64,000 nt of DNA from Bacteroidota bacterium (GTDB lineage: Bacteria; Bacteroidota; Bacteroidia; Cytophagales; Cyclobacteriaceae). Every line of letters starts with the position of its first letter. Position 1 is the stretch's first letter. The position numbers and the translations under genes are program-made. Shown here one piece after another: positions 26,518 to 35,357 of this stretch. The notes beneath the pieces are model-generated. The model did not search any database, had not been told where the DNA came from, and worked only from the letters and a program-made list of their open reading frames with translations. The stretch covers positions 248,001 through 312,000 of the forward strand of contig JAFDYT010000006.1 in NCBI GenBank assembly GCA_018266055.1, given 5' to 3'.

Positions 26518-27750
26518 ATGCAGAGAATTTTATCTGTTCTTGTTATATCGCTGACCGTTCTTAACCACGCTTTTGCCCAGCTTGGCTTTTCCCTGGCCGA
26601 TGGCCGAACCAAAGTCGAAATTCCGATCGAAATTCATAATAATTTGGTTGTGGTGCCGGTCATCATCAACAATCAGCTGCCGCTTAAATTTATCGTCGAT
26701 ACTGGTGTGCGTACTACCATTCTCACCGATAAGGTCTATAGCGATATCCTTCGCCTTTCGTACGCAAAAAAGTTTTCGATTTCAGCTCCCGGTGGAGAAA
26801 ACCTGGTCAACGCGTACATCACCAACAACGTAACCATTGATATGCCCGGAGTGCACGGCCGCGGTCACGCGATGCTGGTGCTGGAGAACGACTACCTTGA
26901 ATTAAGAAACTCGCTCGGCTCAGAAGTGCATGGCATTTTGGGATATGAATTGTTCAGCCGGTTTGTGGTGAAAATCGATTACAAGGCCAGGATACTTACC
27001 CTGATGACGCCACAAAAATTTAAACCCTCCAAACGATTTGCCCGCTTGCCAATCACGGTAGAAGATACCAAACCCTACTATGTTGCCGAATTGAAAGTAA
27101 ACGACACCACCAGCATGAGTGCAAAACTGCTTATCGATACAGGTGCAAGTCACGGTCTCTTTCTCGACACGGAGTCAAGTAAGAAAATTGTAGTACCGGC
27201 AAAAAATATCAATTGCTCAATTGGCAAAGGTCTTGGGGGTATAATTACCGGACGCCTCGCACGCATCAAATGCCTTCGTATTGGCAACTATACGATTTCA
27301 AACATGATTGCCAGTTTCCCTGATAACTCGAGTTATTTTGATACACTCCGTGTGGGAAGGAATGTGTACCGAAATGGTTCTATTGGCGGCGAAGTGATGA
27401 GCCGCTTTGATGTGATCTTTGATTTTCCAAGGGAAAAAATTTATCTCAAACCCAATTCCTCATTTCGTAAAAAATCATATTACAACATGAGCGGCCTTTC
27501 CATTAAAGCCGATGGTGAGCAACTCCGTGAATTTGAAGTGGTAGAAGTAAGGCAAAACTCGCCGGCTAGCCTTGCCGACATACAAGTGGGAGATAAAGTA
27601 ATTATGATCAATGACATCTTTACGAAAGACTTGGATTTAAGTCAGATCAATGGGTATTTCGATACTAAACCCGGAAAAAAAATTGTCATGGGCATTCTCC
27701 GAAAATCTCAGATTATAAAACGAGAGTTTACCCTCGCCAACGAAATATAG
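26518..27750 (+). CDS. Twin-DTG retropepsin-like protease with C-terminal PDZ domain
   Basis: About 410 residues from ATG 26518; ATG 26512 and TTG 26500 are alternatives. A Sec signal (QRILSVLVISLTVLNHAFAQ) directs export. Two aspartyl-protease repeats each carry a catalytic triad motif: VDTG (D61) and IDTG (D207). A PDZ domain (about 320-410) ends the chain, with VRQNSPASLADIQVGDKV. Both catalytic halves are in one chain, so a pepsin-like intramolecular active site is possible although the repeats are retropepsin-like. It is an envelope protease family common in Bacteroidota, with substrates unknown. Confidence 0.82.
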   Translation: MQRILSVLVISLTVLNHAFAQLGFSLADGRTKVEIPIEIHNNLVVVPVIINNQLPLKFIVDTGVRTTILTDKVYSDILRLSYAKKFSISAPGGENLVNAYITNNVTIDMPGVHGRGHAMLVLENDYLELRNSLGSEVHGILGYELFSRFVVKIDYKARILTLMTPQKFKPSKRFARLPITVEDTKPYYVAELKVNDTTSMSAKLLIDTGASHGLFLDTESSKKIVVPAKNINCSIGKGLGGIITGRLARIKCLRIGNYTISNMIASFPDNSSYFDTLRVGRNVYRNGSIGGEVMSRFDVIFDFPREKIYLKPNSSFRKKSYYNMSGLSIKADGEQLREFEVVEVRQNSPASLADIQVGDKVIMINDIFTKDLDLSQINGYFDTKPGKKIVMGILRKSQIIKREFTLANEI

Positions 27751-27752
27751 CC

Positions 27753-28205
27753 TCAGGCGATCAGTCGTTTCAATTGACCTTTTCGTTTTTTGTGCACTGT
27801 TTTCAACAGTCGTTGTGTGCGCGATGAAAGGAGCGAATTTTTTAATGAGTTATAAAGCGATTGTCCGGACAGCGAACTTTTTAACACATAGTTCATACCC
27901 ACACCGCTGAAGGCTTCCTGATAATTAGAATTTTTCAAAATAGTGATCGGAATATCTTTTGTGGGTTTATGCCGCGAAAGATGCTGCACAGCATGAGTTA
28001 ATTCAAGCCTTCCGAGGTTATCATCGAGGATAATAAAATTAGGTTTGAATCTGGCGAGACACCGCAAACCAGTTTTCAAATCAAAGGCCGTTTCGGTGAT
28101 AATTTCCTTACCGGGGATGTTTTTTAGTTGCGCAAAAACCTTTGCTAATTCCAAAGGATTATTGCCAATCATCAGCACGCTAATTTCTTCTGCCAGCCCA
28201 ATCAT
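27753..28205 (-). CDS. Degenerate response-regulator receiver-domain protein
   Basis: 150 residues, one receiver-like domain without an output domain. The phospho-acceptor position is kept (IILD61-DNLG) and a lysine is kept near YVLKSS. The acidic pocket that should bind magnesium at the end of the first strand (normally DD) is MIGNN instead. The C-terminus is strongly basic (TVHKKRKGQLKRLIA). Phosphorylation is therefore doubtful, and it may signal by partner binding alone. It is convergent with the protease gene, with a 2-base gap. No sensor kinase is adjacent. Confidence 0.65.
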   Translation of the reverse strand: MIGLAEEISVLMIGNNPLELAKVFAQLKNIPGKEIITETAFDLKTGLRCLARFKPNFIILDDNLGRLELTHAVQHLSRHKPTKDIPITILKNSNYQEAFSGVGMNYVLKSSLSGQSLYNSLKNSLLSSRTQRLLKTVHKKRKGQLKRLIA

Positions 28206-28313
28206 ATCTTTTCTACAGATTACTAACCGATCTTTGATGAGAAAGTTTCAATAACGGTAACCGGTCTTTAACTTTCTTTCTTTAAACGGGTTGTTTACAG
28301 CAAAATTTGCACG

Positions 28314-29423
28314 TTGAAAAAAATAATAATTGCGGGAGGAGGTTTGGCGGGGCTTATTACGGCCAGCGTGTTGGCCAAGCGAGGGATTTCCTGTCTGGTG
28401 ATTGAAAAAAAAGAATATCCGTTTCACCGTGTTTGTGGTGAATACATTTCAAACGAAACCGTGCCTTTTCTCAAATCCGAAGGATTGTTTCCTGCAGAAC
28501 TCGATCCATCAGCGATACACCGTTTTCAACTTACATCAGTGAATGGAAAGTTGAGCGAACTTCCCTTAGATCTAGGCGGCTTCGGCATCAGCCGCTATCA
28601 ATTTGATTATTTTCTTTTTCAGAAAGCAAAAGCTACTGGTGTAGAATTTCTTTTAAACACCGAAGTTGATTCAATAATTTTTGCCGACGATAAATTTTTT
28701 GTGGAAACACGCGATAAAAAATTAGAGGCGGATGTAGTGGTCGGGGCATTTGGCAAGCGCTCTAAATTGGATGTAGCTCTTCAGCGTCCATTTATCAGGC
28801 AGCGCTCTCCTTATGTAGGCGTCAAGTACCATGTGCGAACAAATCATCCGTCAGACGTTATAGCATTGCACAATTTTAAAGATGGATACTGCGGCATAAG
28901 CAATATCGAAGATGGAAAATCAAATTTGTGTTACCTCACTCATCGCGATAACCTGAAACGATACGGCAGCATCGAACAAATGGAGAAAGAAGTGCTTTTC
29001 GAAAACCCATTTTTGAAAACGCTATTTTCTTCATCGGAATTTCTTTTTGAGAAGCCCGAGGTGATCAACGAGATTTCGTTTGAAAAAAAATCACCCGTCG
29101 AAGATCATATCCTGATGTGCGGCGATGCCGCCGGAATGATTACGCCGCTGTGTGGCAATGGTATGGCGATTGCCATTCATTCGGCGGCTGTAATGAGTGA
29201 ATTGATTATTCGCTATTGCCAAAATGAAATATCACGCGATACGCTTGAGAAGACTTACGCTTCGCGATGGCAATCCCTTTTTTCTACTCGGCTTTGGGCC
29301 GGCCGGCAAATTCAACGATTGTTTGGTGGTGTGCGCGCTTCAAACCTGGCCGTAACCATTGCTCAAAAAGCAAAACCGGTAGCGAATTTTCTGATTCGAC
29401 AGACGCACGGAAATCCGTTTTAA
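28314..29423 (+). CDS. FAD-dependent oxidoreductase, geranylgeranyl-reductase-like
   Basis: 369 residues from TTG 28314. The N-terminal FAD-binding motif IIIAGGGLAGLITASVLAKRG, the CGEYISNETVPFL block and the second FAD motif MCGDAAGMITPLCGNGMAIA place it among flavin monooxygenases and polyprenyl reductases. The closest relatives I know in Bacteroidota sit beside type III polyketide synthases and methyltransferases in small pigment or quinone clusters. Here such partners are absent, so the substrate is unknown. It is convergent with the GH3 gene. Confidence 0.82.
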   Translation: MKKIIIAGGGLAGLITASVLAKRGISCLVIEKKEYPFHRVCGEYISNETVPFLKSEGLFPAELDPSAIHRFQLTSVNGKLSELPLDLGGFGISRYQFDYFLFQKAKATGVEFLLNTEVDSIIFADDKFFVETRDKKLEADVVVGAFGKRSKLDVALQRPFIRQRSPYVGVKYHVRTNHPSDVIALHNFKDGYCGISNIEDGKSNLCYLTHRDNLKRYGSIEQMEKEVLFENPFLKTLFSSSEFLFEKPEVINEISFEKKSPVEDHILMCGDAAGMITPLCGNGMAIAIHSAAVMSELIIRYCQNEISRDTLEKTYASRWQSLFSTRLWAGRQIQRLFGGVRASNLAVTIAQKAKPVANFLIRQTHGNPF

Positions 29424-29447
29424 AAACAGAGAATTGCTGAATGCTTT

Positions 29448-30971
29448 TTACACAGCAGATGCAAGCGCGAGAATATCGTCAACGTATTCTCTTGAATTGC
29501 TCAGGCGCGGCACTTTGTGTTGACCACCGAGCTTGCCTCGTTTTTTCATCCAGTTGTAAAACGTTCCCTCGGCCACGGTATGAACTTTGGGCTCCACTAA
29601 TGCGATGTTGTGCGCACGTTTGGCATCGTAATCGGAGTTTACTTTGCGAAGCATTTCGTCAAGCGCACGCGTGAATGAAGCAATATCGCTTGGCTGTTTT
29701 CTGAATTCGATGATCCACTCGTGACCGCCGCGTTTTGATTTTTCAAGATAAATAGGAGCGGCTGTGTAATTGTCGATTACTGCGTCAGTTTGTTCACAGG
29801 CATGAGCAATGGCGGTGTCGGCATTTTCAATGATTACTTCTTCACCGAACGCGTTGATGAAATGCTTGGTGCGGCCTGAAATTTTTATGCGGTAGGGTGA
29901 GAGGCTCGTGAACTTCACCGTATCACCAATGTTGTAGCGCCAAAGGCCGGAGTTGGTGGAAATAACAACTGCATAATTTTTGCCAAGTTCTACATCAGCC
30001 AGACTGATCGCGTCGGGATATTCTTTGTCCCACTCTTCCATGGGAATGAATTCATAAAACACGCCGTAGTCGAGCATCAAAAGCATTTCCTCAGAATCTT
30101 TGCGATCCTGTATTCCAAAAAATCCTTCACTTGCATTGTAGGTTTCCCAGTAGCGCATCTGGTCGGAAGGAATGATAGATCGGAATAAATTCTTGTATGG
30201 CCGGAATGCTACTGCTCCATGAAAGAACACCTCAAGGTTGGGCCATACTTCCAGAATGCTGCTTTTCTTTTCCAGCTCGAGTATTCGTTGCAATAACAAC
30301 ACTGTCCAGGTAGGTACACCGGCAATGTTAGTCACGTTGACCTTGGTAGTGCCGGTGGCAATCTTATCAATCTTTTCTTCCCAATTTCCCATCAGTGCCA
30401 CTTCAAGACTTGGCGTTCGGATGAACTCAGCCCAGGGTGGAAGATTTTGCATGATCACAGCCGATACGTCGCCGTAATGAGAGGAGGCAGTCGGGTCGAA
30501 TTCATTCACCTGATAGCTTCCGCCGATGGCGAGTCCTTTGCCGTCGAACATTTTTGTCTCTGGAAAATTATTGACGTAAATGGAAAGCAGATCTTTTCCT
30601 CCCTTGAAATGACATTCTTCCAGCGCTTCTGTGGTTACAGGAATGAATTTGCTCCGCGCGTTGGTAGTTCCGCTAGATTTGGCAAACCACTTTACTTCGC
30701 TTGGCCAGAGAATATTTTGCTCGCCGCGCATGAGCCGGTCGATGTAGGGAAACAATTGTTCATAGGTGTGAACTGGTACGCGCTTCTTATAATCCTCGTA
30801 ATTGACGATATCTTCAAAGGCGTACTTGCGGCCAAATTCAGTATTTGAGCCACTTCCCAGCAACCGCTTGAGCACTTCATCCTGCACATCGTGCGGATAT
30901 TTCATGAAAAGCTCAATCTGGTGGATGCGCTTTTTCATGACCCAGGCAAGGATGGAATTGAGAAGTTGCAT
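29448..30971 (-). CDS. GH3 family (auxin-responsive promoter type) acyl-adenylating protein
   Basis: 507 residues, matching bacterial GH3 proteins. Plant GH3 enzymes adenylate a carboxylic acid and join it to an amino acid; bacterial members are common in Bacteroidota but mostly untested. The ANL-type features are visible: KSSGTTNARSKFIPVT (P-loop like, about 108-123), ETYNASEGFFGIQ, and SGLWRYNIGDTVKF near the adenylate site. The C-terminal domain ends with the family tail FYNWMKKRGKLGGQHKVPRL. The substrate is unknown. A good promoter match lies immediately upstream. Confidence 0.9.
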   Translation of the reverse strand: MQLLNSILAWVMKKRIHQIELFMKYPHDVQDEVLKRLLGSGSNTEFGRKYAFEDIVNYEDYKKRVPVHTYEQLFPYIDRLMRGEQNILWPSEVKWFAKSSGTTNARSKFIPVTTEALEECHFKGGKDLLSIYVNNFPETKMFDGKGLAIGGSYQVNEFDPTASSHYGDVSAVIMQNLPPWAEFIRTPSLEVALMGNWEEKIDKIATGTTKVNVTNIAGVPTWTVLLLQRILELEKKSSILEVWPNLEVFFHGAVAFRPYKNLFRSIIPSDQMRYWETYNASEGFFGIQDRKDSEEMLLMLDYGVFYEFIPMEEWDKEYPDAISLADVELGKNYAVVISTNSGLWRYNIGDTVKFTSLSPYRIKISGRTKHFINAFGEEVIIENADTAIAHACEQTDAVIDNYTAAPIYLEKSKRGGHEWIIEFRKQPSDIASFTRALDEMLRKVNSDYDAKRAHNIALVEPKVHTVAEGTFYNWMKKRGKLGGQHKVPRLSNSREYVDDILALASAV

Positions 30972-30984
30972 TGAAAACGAAATT

Positions 30985-30992
30985 CAAAAATA
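30985..30992 (-). promoter_or_regulatory. Bacteroidota -7 box for the GH3 gene
   Basis: The minus strand reads TATTTTTG (TAnnTTTG consensus). TTTG lies 21 bases further upstream (31014-31017), the spacing expected for a Bacteroidota -33 element. The start codon at 30971 is about 14 bases beyond the box, implying a very short leader. Confidence 0.55.
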
Positions 30993-31049
30993 GCAGGCGA
31001 TTGCACTAATCACCAAACCTAAAAAACGCGATAATGAAGAAAAAAGCAC

Positions 31050-31805
31050 TTAGGGTTGAATTTCTACTTTCGCCCGTCGCAATTGGAAGTTTTGGCCCAG
31101 ATATACCTTGCGAACGAGCGGATCGTCGGCCAGCTCCTGAGCGGTGCCGGCTTTGAATAGTTTGCCTTCCACCATGAGGTACGCCCGATCGGTGATGGCC
31201 AGCGTTTCGTCGACGTTATGGTCACTGATGAGAATGCCGATGTTTTTCTTTTTGAGTCTGGAAACAATTCCCTGAATTTCCTCAACGGCAATAGGGTCAA
31301 CGCCCGCGAAGGGCTCGTCAAGCAAAACAAACTTGGGGTCAACGGCGAGTGCGCGTGCGATTTCGGTTCTTCTGCGCTCACCACCCGAAAGCACCATGCC
31401 TAAATTTTTTCGCACGTGCGTAAGGCTGAACTCTTCGAGCAGCGACTCTACTTTTTCTTTTCGGTCCTTCTTATTCATATCGCGCATCTCAAGCGGAGCC
31501 ATGATGTTTTCTTCCACAGTAAGATTTCGGAAGACGGAGGCTTCCTGGGCGAGATAGCCAATGCCACGCTTGGCGCGTTGGTACATAGGCAGCGCTGTAA
31601 TGTTATCGTCGTCAAGGAAGATGGTGCCTTCGTTTGGCTTAATCAATCCCACGATCATGTAAAAGCTAGTCGTTTTTCCCGCACCGTTGGGCCCGAGAAG
31701 TCCAACAATCTCGCCTTGCTGCACCAGCACAGAAACGTTGTTGACGACGGTGCGCTTTTTATATTTTTTTACAAGACTCTCTGCGCGTAAAACCATTTTA
31801 TTCAA
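31050..31805 (-). CDS. lptB: LPS export ABC transporter ATPase LptB
   Basis: 251 residues. It powers LPS transport from the inner membrane with LptFG. Motifs: Walker [10 protein letters not shown] (about 39-47), Q-loop [12 protein letters not shown], signature [15 protein letters not shown], Walker [15 protein letters not shown], switch His in [10 protein letters not shown]. The IGYLAQE and SGGERRR wording is diagnostic for LptB among ABC ATPases. It overlaps the recJ stop by 8 bases and is cotranscribed with it. lptFG and lptC are not in the window. Confidence 0.95.
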   Translation of the reverse strand: MNKMVLRAESLVKKYKKRTVVNNVSVLVQQGEIVGLLGPNGAGKTTSFYMIVGLIKPNEGTIFLDDDNITALPMYQRAKRGIGYLAQEASVFRNLTVEENIMAPLEMRDMNKKDRKEKVESLLEEFSLTHVRKNLGMVLSGGERRRTEIARALAVDPKFVLLDEPFAGVDPIAVEEIQGIVSRLKKKNIGILISDHNVDETLAITDRAYLMVEGKLFKAGTAQELADDPLVRKVYLGQNFQLRRAKVEIQP

Positions 31806-33498
31806 ATTTTATTTCCTTCGCTCGTAATTGCAGGGAAGTCATCCCATTGTACGTATTCTCTTCGATGGTGAAAGCCATCGCAAAACGATCGCCCGACGAC
31901 AGCCTATCGTAATGGTTGGCCAAATCAAATCCCACAGCTTGAAACACATTTTCATTTCCTGCTTGTCCGACCAGAAACTTCACATGTTTGTCTTTAAAAC
32001 TCGACAATGAATTGACGACATGCAAATTCCTTGCCTCAAAAACAGGTTTTTGGTTTTCAGGCCCAAATGGTGCCATTTGCTTCAAAATGCTGAAAAATTT
32101 TGGAGTAATGGCATCCAGTGGAATCACCACGTCTATTTCTACCACTGGCGTGCGCATCTCGGCGGTGAGTGCCGCCGCCACTACTGCTTCGAAGCGCTGT
32201 TGAAAGGCGTTGAGATTGGCGGGATCAAGCGTAAGGCCGGCGGCGTACTTATGCCCGCCGAATTTTTCGAGCAAATCGCTGCATTGATAAAGACCTTCGT
32301 ACAAATCAAAGTCTTTGATGCTTCGTGCAGAGCCAGTAATCTTTCCGTTTGATTCGGTGAGGATGATGGTAGGCCGATAATATTTTTCAACACATCGCGC
32401 AGCTACAATTCCGATCACGCCTTTGTGCCAGGTGTTTTTAAAAAGCACGGTTGACTTGGCCGACCGGATTTTCTCATCGCTTTCTATCATGGAGATCGCC
32501 TCTTCGGTGATGTTTAGATCGAATTCGCGCCTCAGGTCGTTTTTTAAATTTACTTTTTCTGCTAATGCATTGGCTTCGGCTTCCGATTGTGAAATGAGCA
32601 ACTCAACAGCACCACGTGCATGCGCCACGCGCCCGGCCGCATTGATGCGCGGCCCAAGAGTAAACACCACGCCAGACACATCGAGGTCATTTTTTACCGC
32701 GGCGATATCTTTGAGTGCTTTCAAACCAGGCCGCGGATTTTGATTTAGTTTTTGCAAACCGAAATACGTAAGGATGCGATTTTCGCCGTTGATCGGAACG
32801 ATATCTGAAGCTATACTTACGGCCACAAGGTCGAGGTATTCTAATATTTCTTTTTCGTCCCGGTATCTCCGCGCAAAAGCCTGCAGCAGTTTGAAGCCAA
32901 GTCCGCAGCCACTAAGTTCATTGTAAGGATATTCGCAATCGCCGCGTTTCGGATCAAGCACCGCCACGGCGTTAGGAATTTCGCCGCCAGGCAAGTGGTG
33001 ATCGCAGATAATAAAATCAATTCCTTTGATGCTCGCCAGCGTAACCATATCACCCGCTTTGATGCCGAGGTCAAGGGCGATAATTAATGTAAAATTATTT
33101 TCGTGCGCCCACTTTACTCCTGTTTCAGAAACACCGTATCCTTCGGCGTAGCGGTCGGGGATATAAAAATCACAGTGCGGATAAAAGCTTCGAAGGTAAC
33201 TGTACACTACAGCCACTGACGTGGTGCCATCCACATCATAATCTCCGTACACTAAAATTTTTTCATTATTGTCGATCGCTTTTTTCAGACGCGTAACTGC
33301 GTGTTCCATGTCTTTCATCAGAAATGGATCGTGAAGCTGATCAAGAGTAGGCCGGAAGAATTTTTTTGCTGCATCAAAATCTGAGATGCCGCGCTGCAGG
33401 AGTGTCGTGGCGAGATACGAATTGATGTTTAGGGTTTTCCCAAATTCCTGAACGGTTTCAGTAGGAGGAAGTGAATTATAAACCCAGCGTTTTTCCAT
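31798..33498 (-). CDS. recJ: Single-stranded-DNA-specific exonuclease RecJ
   Basis: 566 residues, normal for RecJ. This 5'-3' ssDNA exonuclease acts in RecF-pathway recombination and mismatch repair. The DHH-phosphoesterase motifs are present: [15 protein letters not shown] (about 80-94), [19 protein letters not shown] and the DHHA1 motif [20 protein letters not shown]. The C-terminal OB domain follows. It lies 2 bases after the collagen-like gene and overlaps lptB. recO, another member of this repair pathway, is at the right edge of the window. Confidence 0.95.
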   Translation of the reverse strand: MEKRWVYNSLPPTETVQEFGKTLNINSYLATTLLQRGISDFDAAKKFFRPTLDQLHDPFLMKDMEHAVTRLKKAIDNNEKILVYGDYDVDGTTSVAVVYSYLRSFYPHCDFYIPDRYAEGYGVSETGVKWAHENNFTLIIALDLGIKAGDMVTLASIKGIDFIICDHHLPGGEIPNAVAVLDPKRGDCEYPYNELSGCGLGFKLLQAFARRYRDEKEILEYLDLVAVSIASDIVPINGENRILTYFGLQKLNQNPRPGLKALKDIAAVKNDLDVSGVVFTLGPRINAAGRVAHARGAVELLISQSEAEANALAEKVNLKNDLRREFDLNITEEAISMIESDEKIRSAKSTVLFKNTWHKGVIGIVAARCVEKYYRPTIILTESNGKITGSARSIKDFDLYEGLYQCSDLLEKFGGHKYAAGLTLDPANLNAFQQRFEAVVAAALTAEMRTPVVEIDVVIPLDAITPKFFSILKQMAPFGPENQKPVFEARNLHVVNSLSSFKDKHVKFLVGQAGNENVFQAVGFDLANHYDRLSSGDRFAMAFTIEENTYNGMTSLQLRAKEIKFE

Positions 33499-33500
33499 CG

Positions 33501-34283
33501 TTACTCCTGACTAAGATTCACCAGTCCGGTTTTCCCCTGATTGGCGTGTTCTCCTTCTTTACCACGCTGCCCGTTGCGACCATCTTTTACAGGACCGAGT
33601 CCGGCTTGTCCGCCAAAACCGCCATCACCACCCTGACCACCAAAACCACCGTAATTTTTTATGACGATTTTTTCACCCATGAGCAGGTGCAAATCGGCAC
33701 ACTGTTTACAATTGATGCTGGCTGATCCGCCGTGGCCTCCGTCACCACCTCTGGCGCCATCCCCTCCGTTACCTCCGTCGCCGGCTGGGCACACGCGTGT
33801 ACCAGATCCGCCATCGCCTCCTTTTCCACCGCGGCCTCCGTCACCACCATCTCCACCGGTCAGACTAATCGTCAGCGATCCATGAATTTTTAAAATGGAG
33901 GTGTAAAGAGAAACATTTAATGCGTCTCTGCCGGAGTCGCCGGGCAATCCGTCTTTGCCTGATGTTCCGTTTCGGCACGGTGCCGATTGCGTAAGTCCTG
34001 GCTCGCCAGCCCGGCCTTTTACCCCGTGAGTACCATTGCCAACAATGCTGCATCCTTTGCCCACACTGAGATATTTGGCGTGAATGAAATTATCTTTCTT
34101 CAAAGGATTTAGAATGATGGACGACGAGTCACTCATCACCAGTGTATCAACCACCAAAATATCGGCGCCTAAAATTTTGTACCGCTCTTTCGGTTGGAGC
34201 ACCAGTTTGTTCAACCGGATTTGAGCCTGGCTTATTGAAAAACTAAAAAGCAGGAGCACAAGAATGAATAGCGAGCGATACAT
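33501..34283 (-). CDS. Secreted collagen-like / glycine-rich repeat protein
   Basis: 260 residues with a Sec signal (SLFILVLLLFSFSISQAQ). A beta-helical-looking segment (about 20-85) precedes three Gly-rich tracts: GKDGLPGDSGRDA (about 110), GGDGGDGGRGGKGGDGG then GDGGNGGDGARGGDGGHGG (about 145-190), and GGFGGQGGDGGFGGQAG (about 212-235). The triplets are GxG/GGx rather than Gly-Pro-rich, so stable collagen helix formation is doubtful. Polyglycine-II bundles are an alternative. Four Cys residues (NCKQC and others) could cross-link it. It lies immediately upstream of recJ and lptB. Confidence 0.7.
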   Translation of the reverse strand: MYRSLFILVLLLFSFSISQAQIRLNKLVLQPKERYKILGADILVVDTLVMSDSSSIILNPLKKDNFIHAKYLSVGKGCSIVGNGTHGVKGRAGEPGLTQSAPCRNGTSGKDGLPGDSGRDALNVSLYTSILKIHGSLTISLTGGDGGDGGRGGKGGDGGSGTRVCPAGDGGNGGDGARGGDGGHGGSASINCKQCADLHLLMGEKIVIKNYGGFGGQGGDGGFGGQAGLGPVKDGRNGQRGKEGEHANQGKTGLVNLSQE

Positions 34284-34287
34284 CCCT

Positions 34288-34295
34288 CAAAAATA
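34288..34295 (-). promoter_or_regulatory. Candidate -7 box for the collagen-like / recJ / lptB unit
   Basis: The minus strand reads TATTTTTG only 4 bases before the ATG at 34283, so a transcript starting at the usual distance would be leaderless or nearly so. No -33 TTG is seen at the normal spacing. A longer transcript from further upstream is possible. Confidence 0.35.
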
Positions 34296-34318
34296 GAAAC
34301 AAACTTGGATGGAGCGCA

Positions 34319-34347
34319 TAAAAAAAACCCCGCTTTGCGACGGGGCC
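34319..34347 (-). terminator. Intrinsic terminator of the SPOR-protein gene
   Basis: On the minus strand a CCCCG stem (34341-34345) pairs with CGGGG (34328-34332) across an 8-base loop and is followed by at least seven T. It begins 28 bases after the stop of the SPOR-domain gene. Confidence 0.85.
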
Positions 34348-34372
34348 TTCTTCAATATTTTTTAAAGCTTAT

Positions 34373-35008
34373 TTATTTCTTTTCAGAAGCCTGGTCAGCT
34401 ACCACTCCTTCCAACACATCTTTGATCTCTACACGCTGTCCATCTTTGAAAGGCACGATCCACGCATCTCTTACGCCCATTTCGCGGAGGTATTTTTTAA
34501 ATTTATCAGCCGCCCAGTAGTCGCGGAACACGCCAATAGTGAATTTTTGCTCGCCTTTTTCAGTGGCTTCACCGCCAAAGTTTGGATTGTTGTCAAAATA
34601 CTTTTGCAGGTCTTTGTTTTTGAAAGCTCCGATCTGAACTCTAAATACAACACCTTTTGAAAAATCCATTGGTGCCGGAGCCGGAGGCGTTGCTTTCAGT
34701 TGTGCTAGCTCAGCTTTCGTTGAAGTAAGGTCGCCGCGCATTTTCGAAAGTTGATCTTCGAGTTCTGCAATTTTAGCGTTCTTGTCGCTAATCTGGCTGT
34801 TAAGCGTTCCTACCTGACCTTTTAATTGTGAATTATCGTTTTCAGCGGCCTGCTTCGACTCGATGAGGGTCTTCAGGTTGGCCGGATTCTTGGCATATTC
34901 TTTAGCCTTCTTTTTCCATTCTTTTTTCTCCGCTTTTGAAAGCTGAGCGAAAACTTGCATGCCGGAAAAAATCAGTGCCAGGCAGACTACAAAAACTTTA
35001 GTTTTCAT
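34373..35008 (-). CDS. SPOR-domain exported protein with coiled coil
   Basis: 211 residues from ATG 35008; a longer frame to 35092 would place 28 residues before an obvious signal peptide (TKVFVVCLALIFSGMQVFAQ) and is rejected. A basic helix follows, then a coiled coil (about 60-115, QLKGQVGTLNSQISDKNAKI onward), a Pro/Ala linker and a C-terminal SPOR domain (FRVQIGAFKNKDLQKYFDNN to VPFKDGQRV). SPOR domains bind denuded glycan strands at septa, so a peptidoglycan or division role is likely. It ends at a strong terminator. Confidence 0.85.
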   Translation of the reverse strand: MKTKVFVVCLALIFSGMQVFAQLSKAEKKEWKKKAKEYAKNPANLKTLIESKQAAENDNSQLKGQVGTLNSQISDKNAKIAELEDQLSKMRGDLTSTKAELAQLKATPPAPAPMDFSKGVVFRVQIGAFKNKDLQKYFDNNPNFGGEATEKGEQKFTIGVFRDYWAADKFKKYLREMGVRDAWIVPFKDGQRVEIKDVLEGVVADQASEKK

Positions 35009-35101
35009 GTATTTGGGTTTGTTTAATAAAGTAAAAATAGAAATTATTTTTCGAATTGAAATCATTGAAACGGCGAAGAGCCAACCAGACATGGCGCTGC
35101 C

Positions 35102-35266
35102 TTACCCACAACCTAGATTTTTTTTCAGATCGCGGGAAGGGATTCCTCCAAAATCAAAAGGCTTCTCTTCCTCAGAAATTGTTGGCGCTGGCGGTTGCTG
35201 TTGATGAGGTGTGGCGACCTTCGTCAGTTTATTCCTTTTCTTCTTTCCGCCTGAAGATTGATTCAT
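35102..35266 (-). CDS. 54-residue protein with conserved-looking C-terminal PSRDLKKNLGCG tail
   Basis: ATG 35266 to TAA 35102. The N-terminus is basic (SSGGKKKRNKLTK), the middle is Gln/Pro-rich (HQQQPPAP) and the end is FDFGGIPSRDLKKNLGCG. From memory, similar short proteins ending in GGxPxRDLKKNLGCG occur across Bacteroidota, which is the main reason to call it; this needs a database check. The penultimate Cys of a C-terminal GCG could be modified or bind metal. It lies 94 bases upstream of the SPOR gene on the same strand and is divergent from feoA. Function unknown. Confidence 0.7.
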   Translation of the reverse strand: MNQSSGGKKKRNKLTKVATPHQQQPPAPTISEEEKPFDFGGIPSRDLKKNLGCG

Positions 35267-35357
35267 AAGATTAATCATTTTTGAAGTTTAGAATAACCAT
35301 TGTTTTGAAAGGCGCCGAGCCATATCTTCGCGCTGTTTAAAATTAATCTAAATAAGG

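Noticed and set aside
33661-33885. Pro-rich plus-strand frame and apparent short tandem repeats, considered as a repeat array
   Set aside because: The repeats are the complement of Gly-Gly codons in the collagen-like gene. Unit lengths vary and there are no spacers, so it is neither a CRISPR array nor a separate gene.
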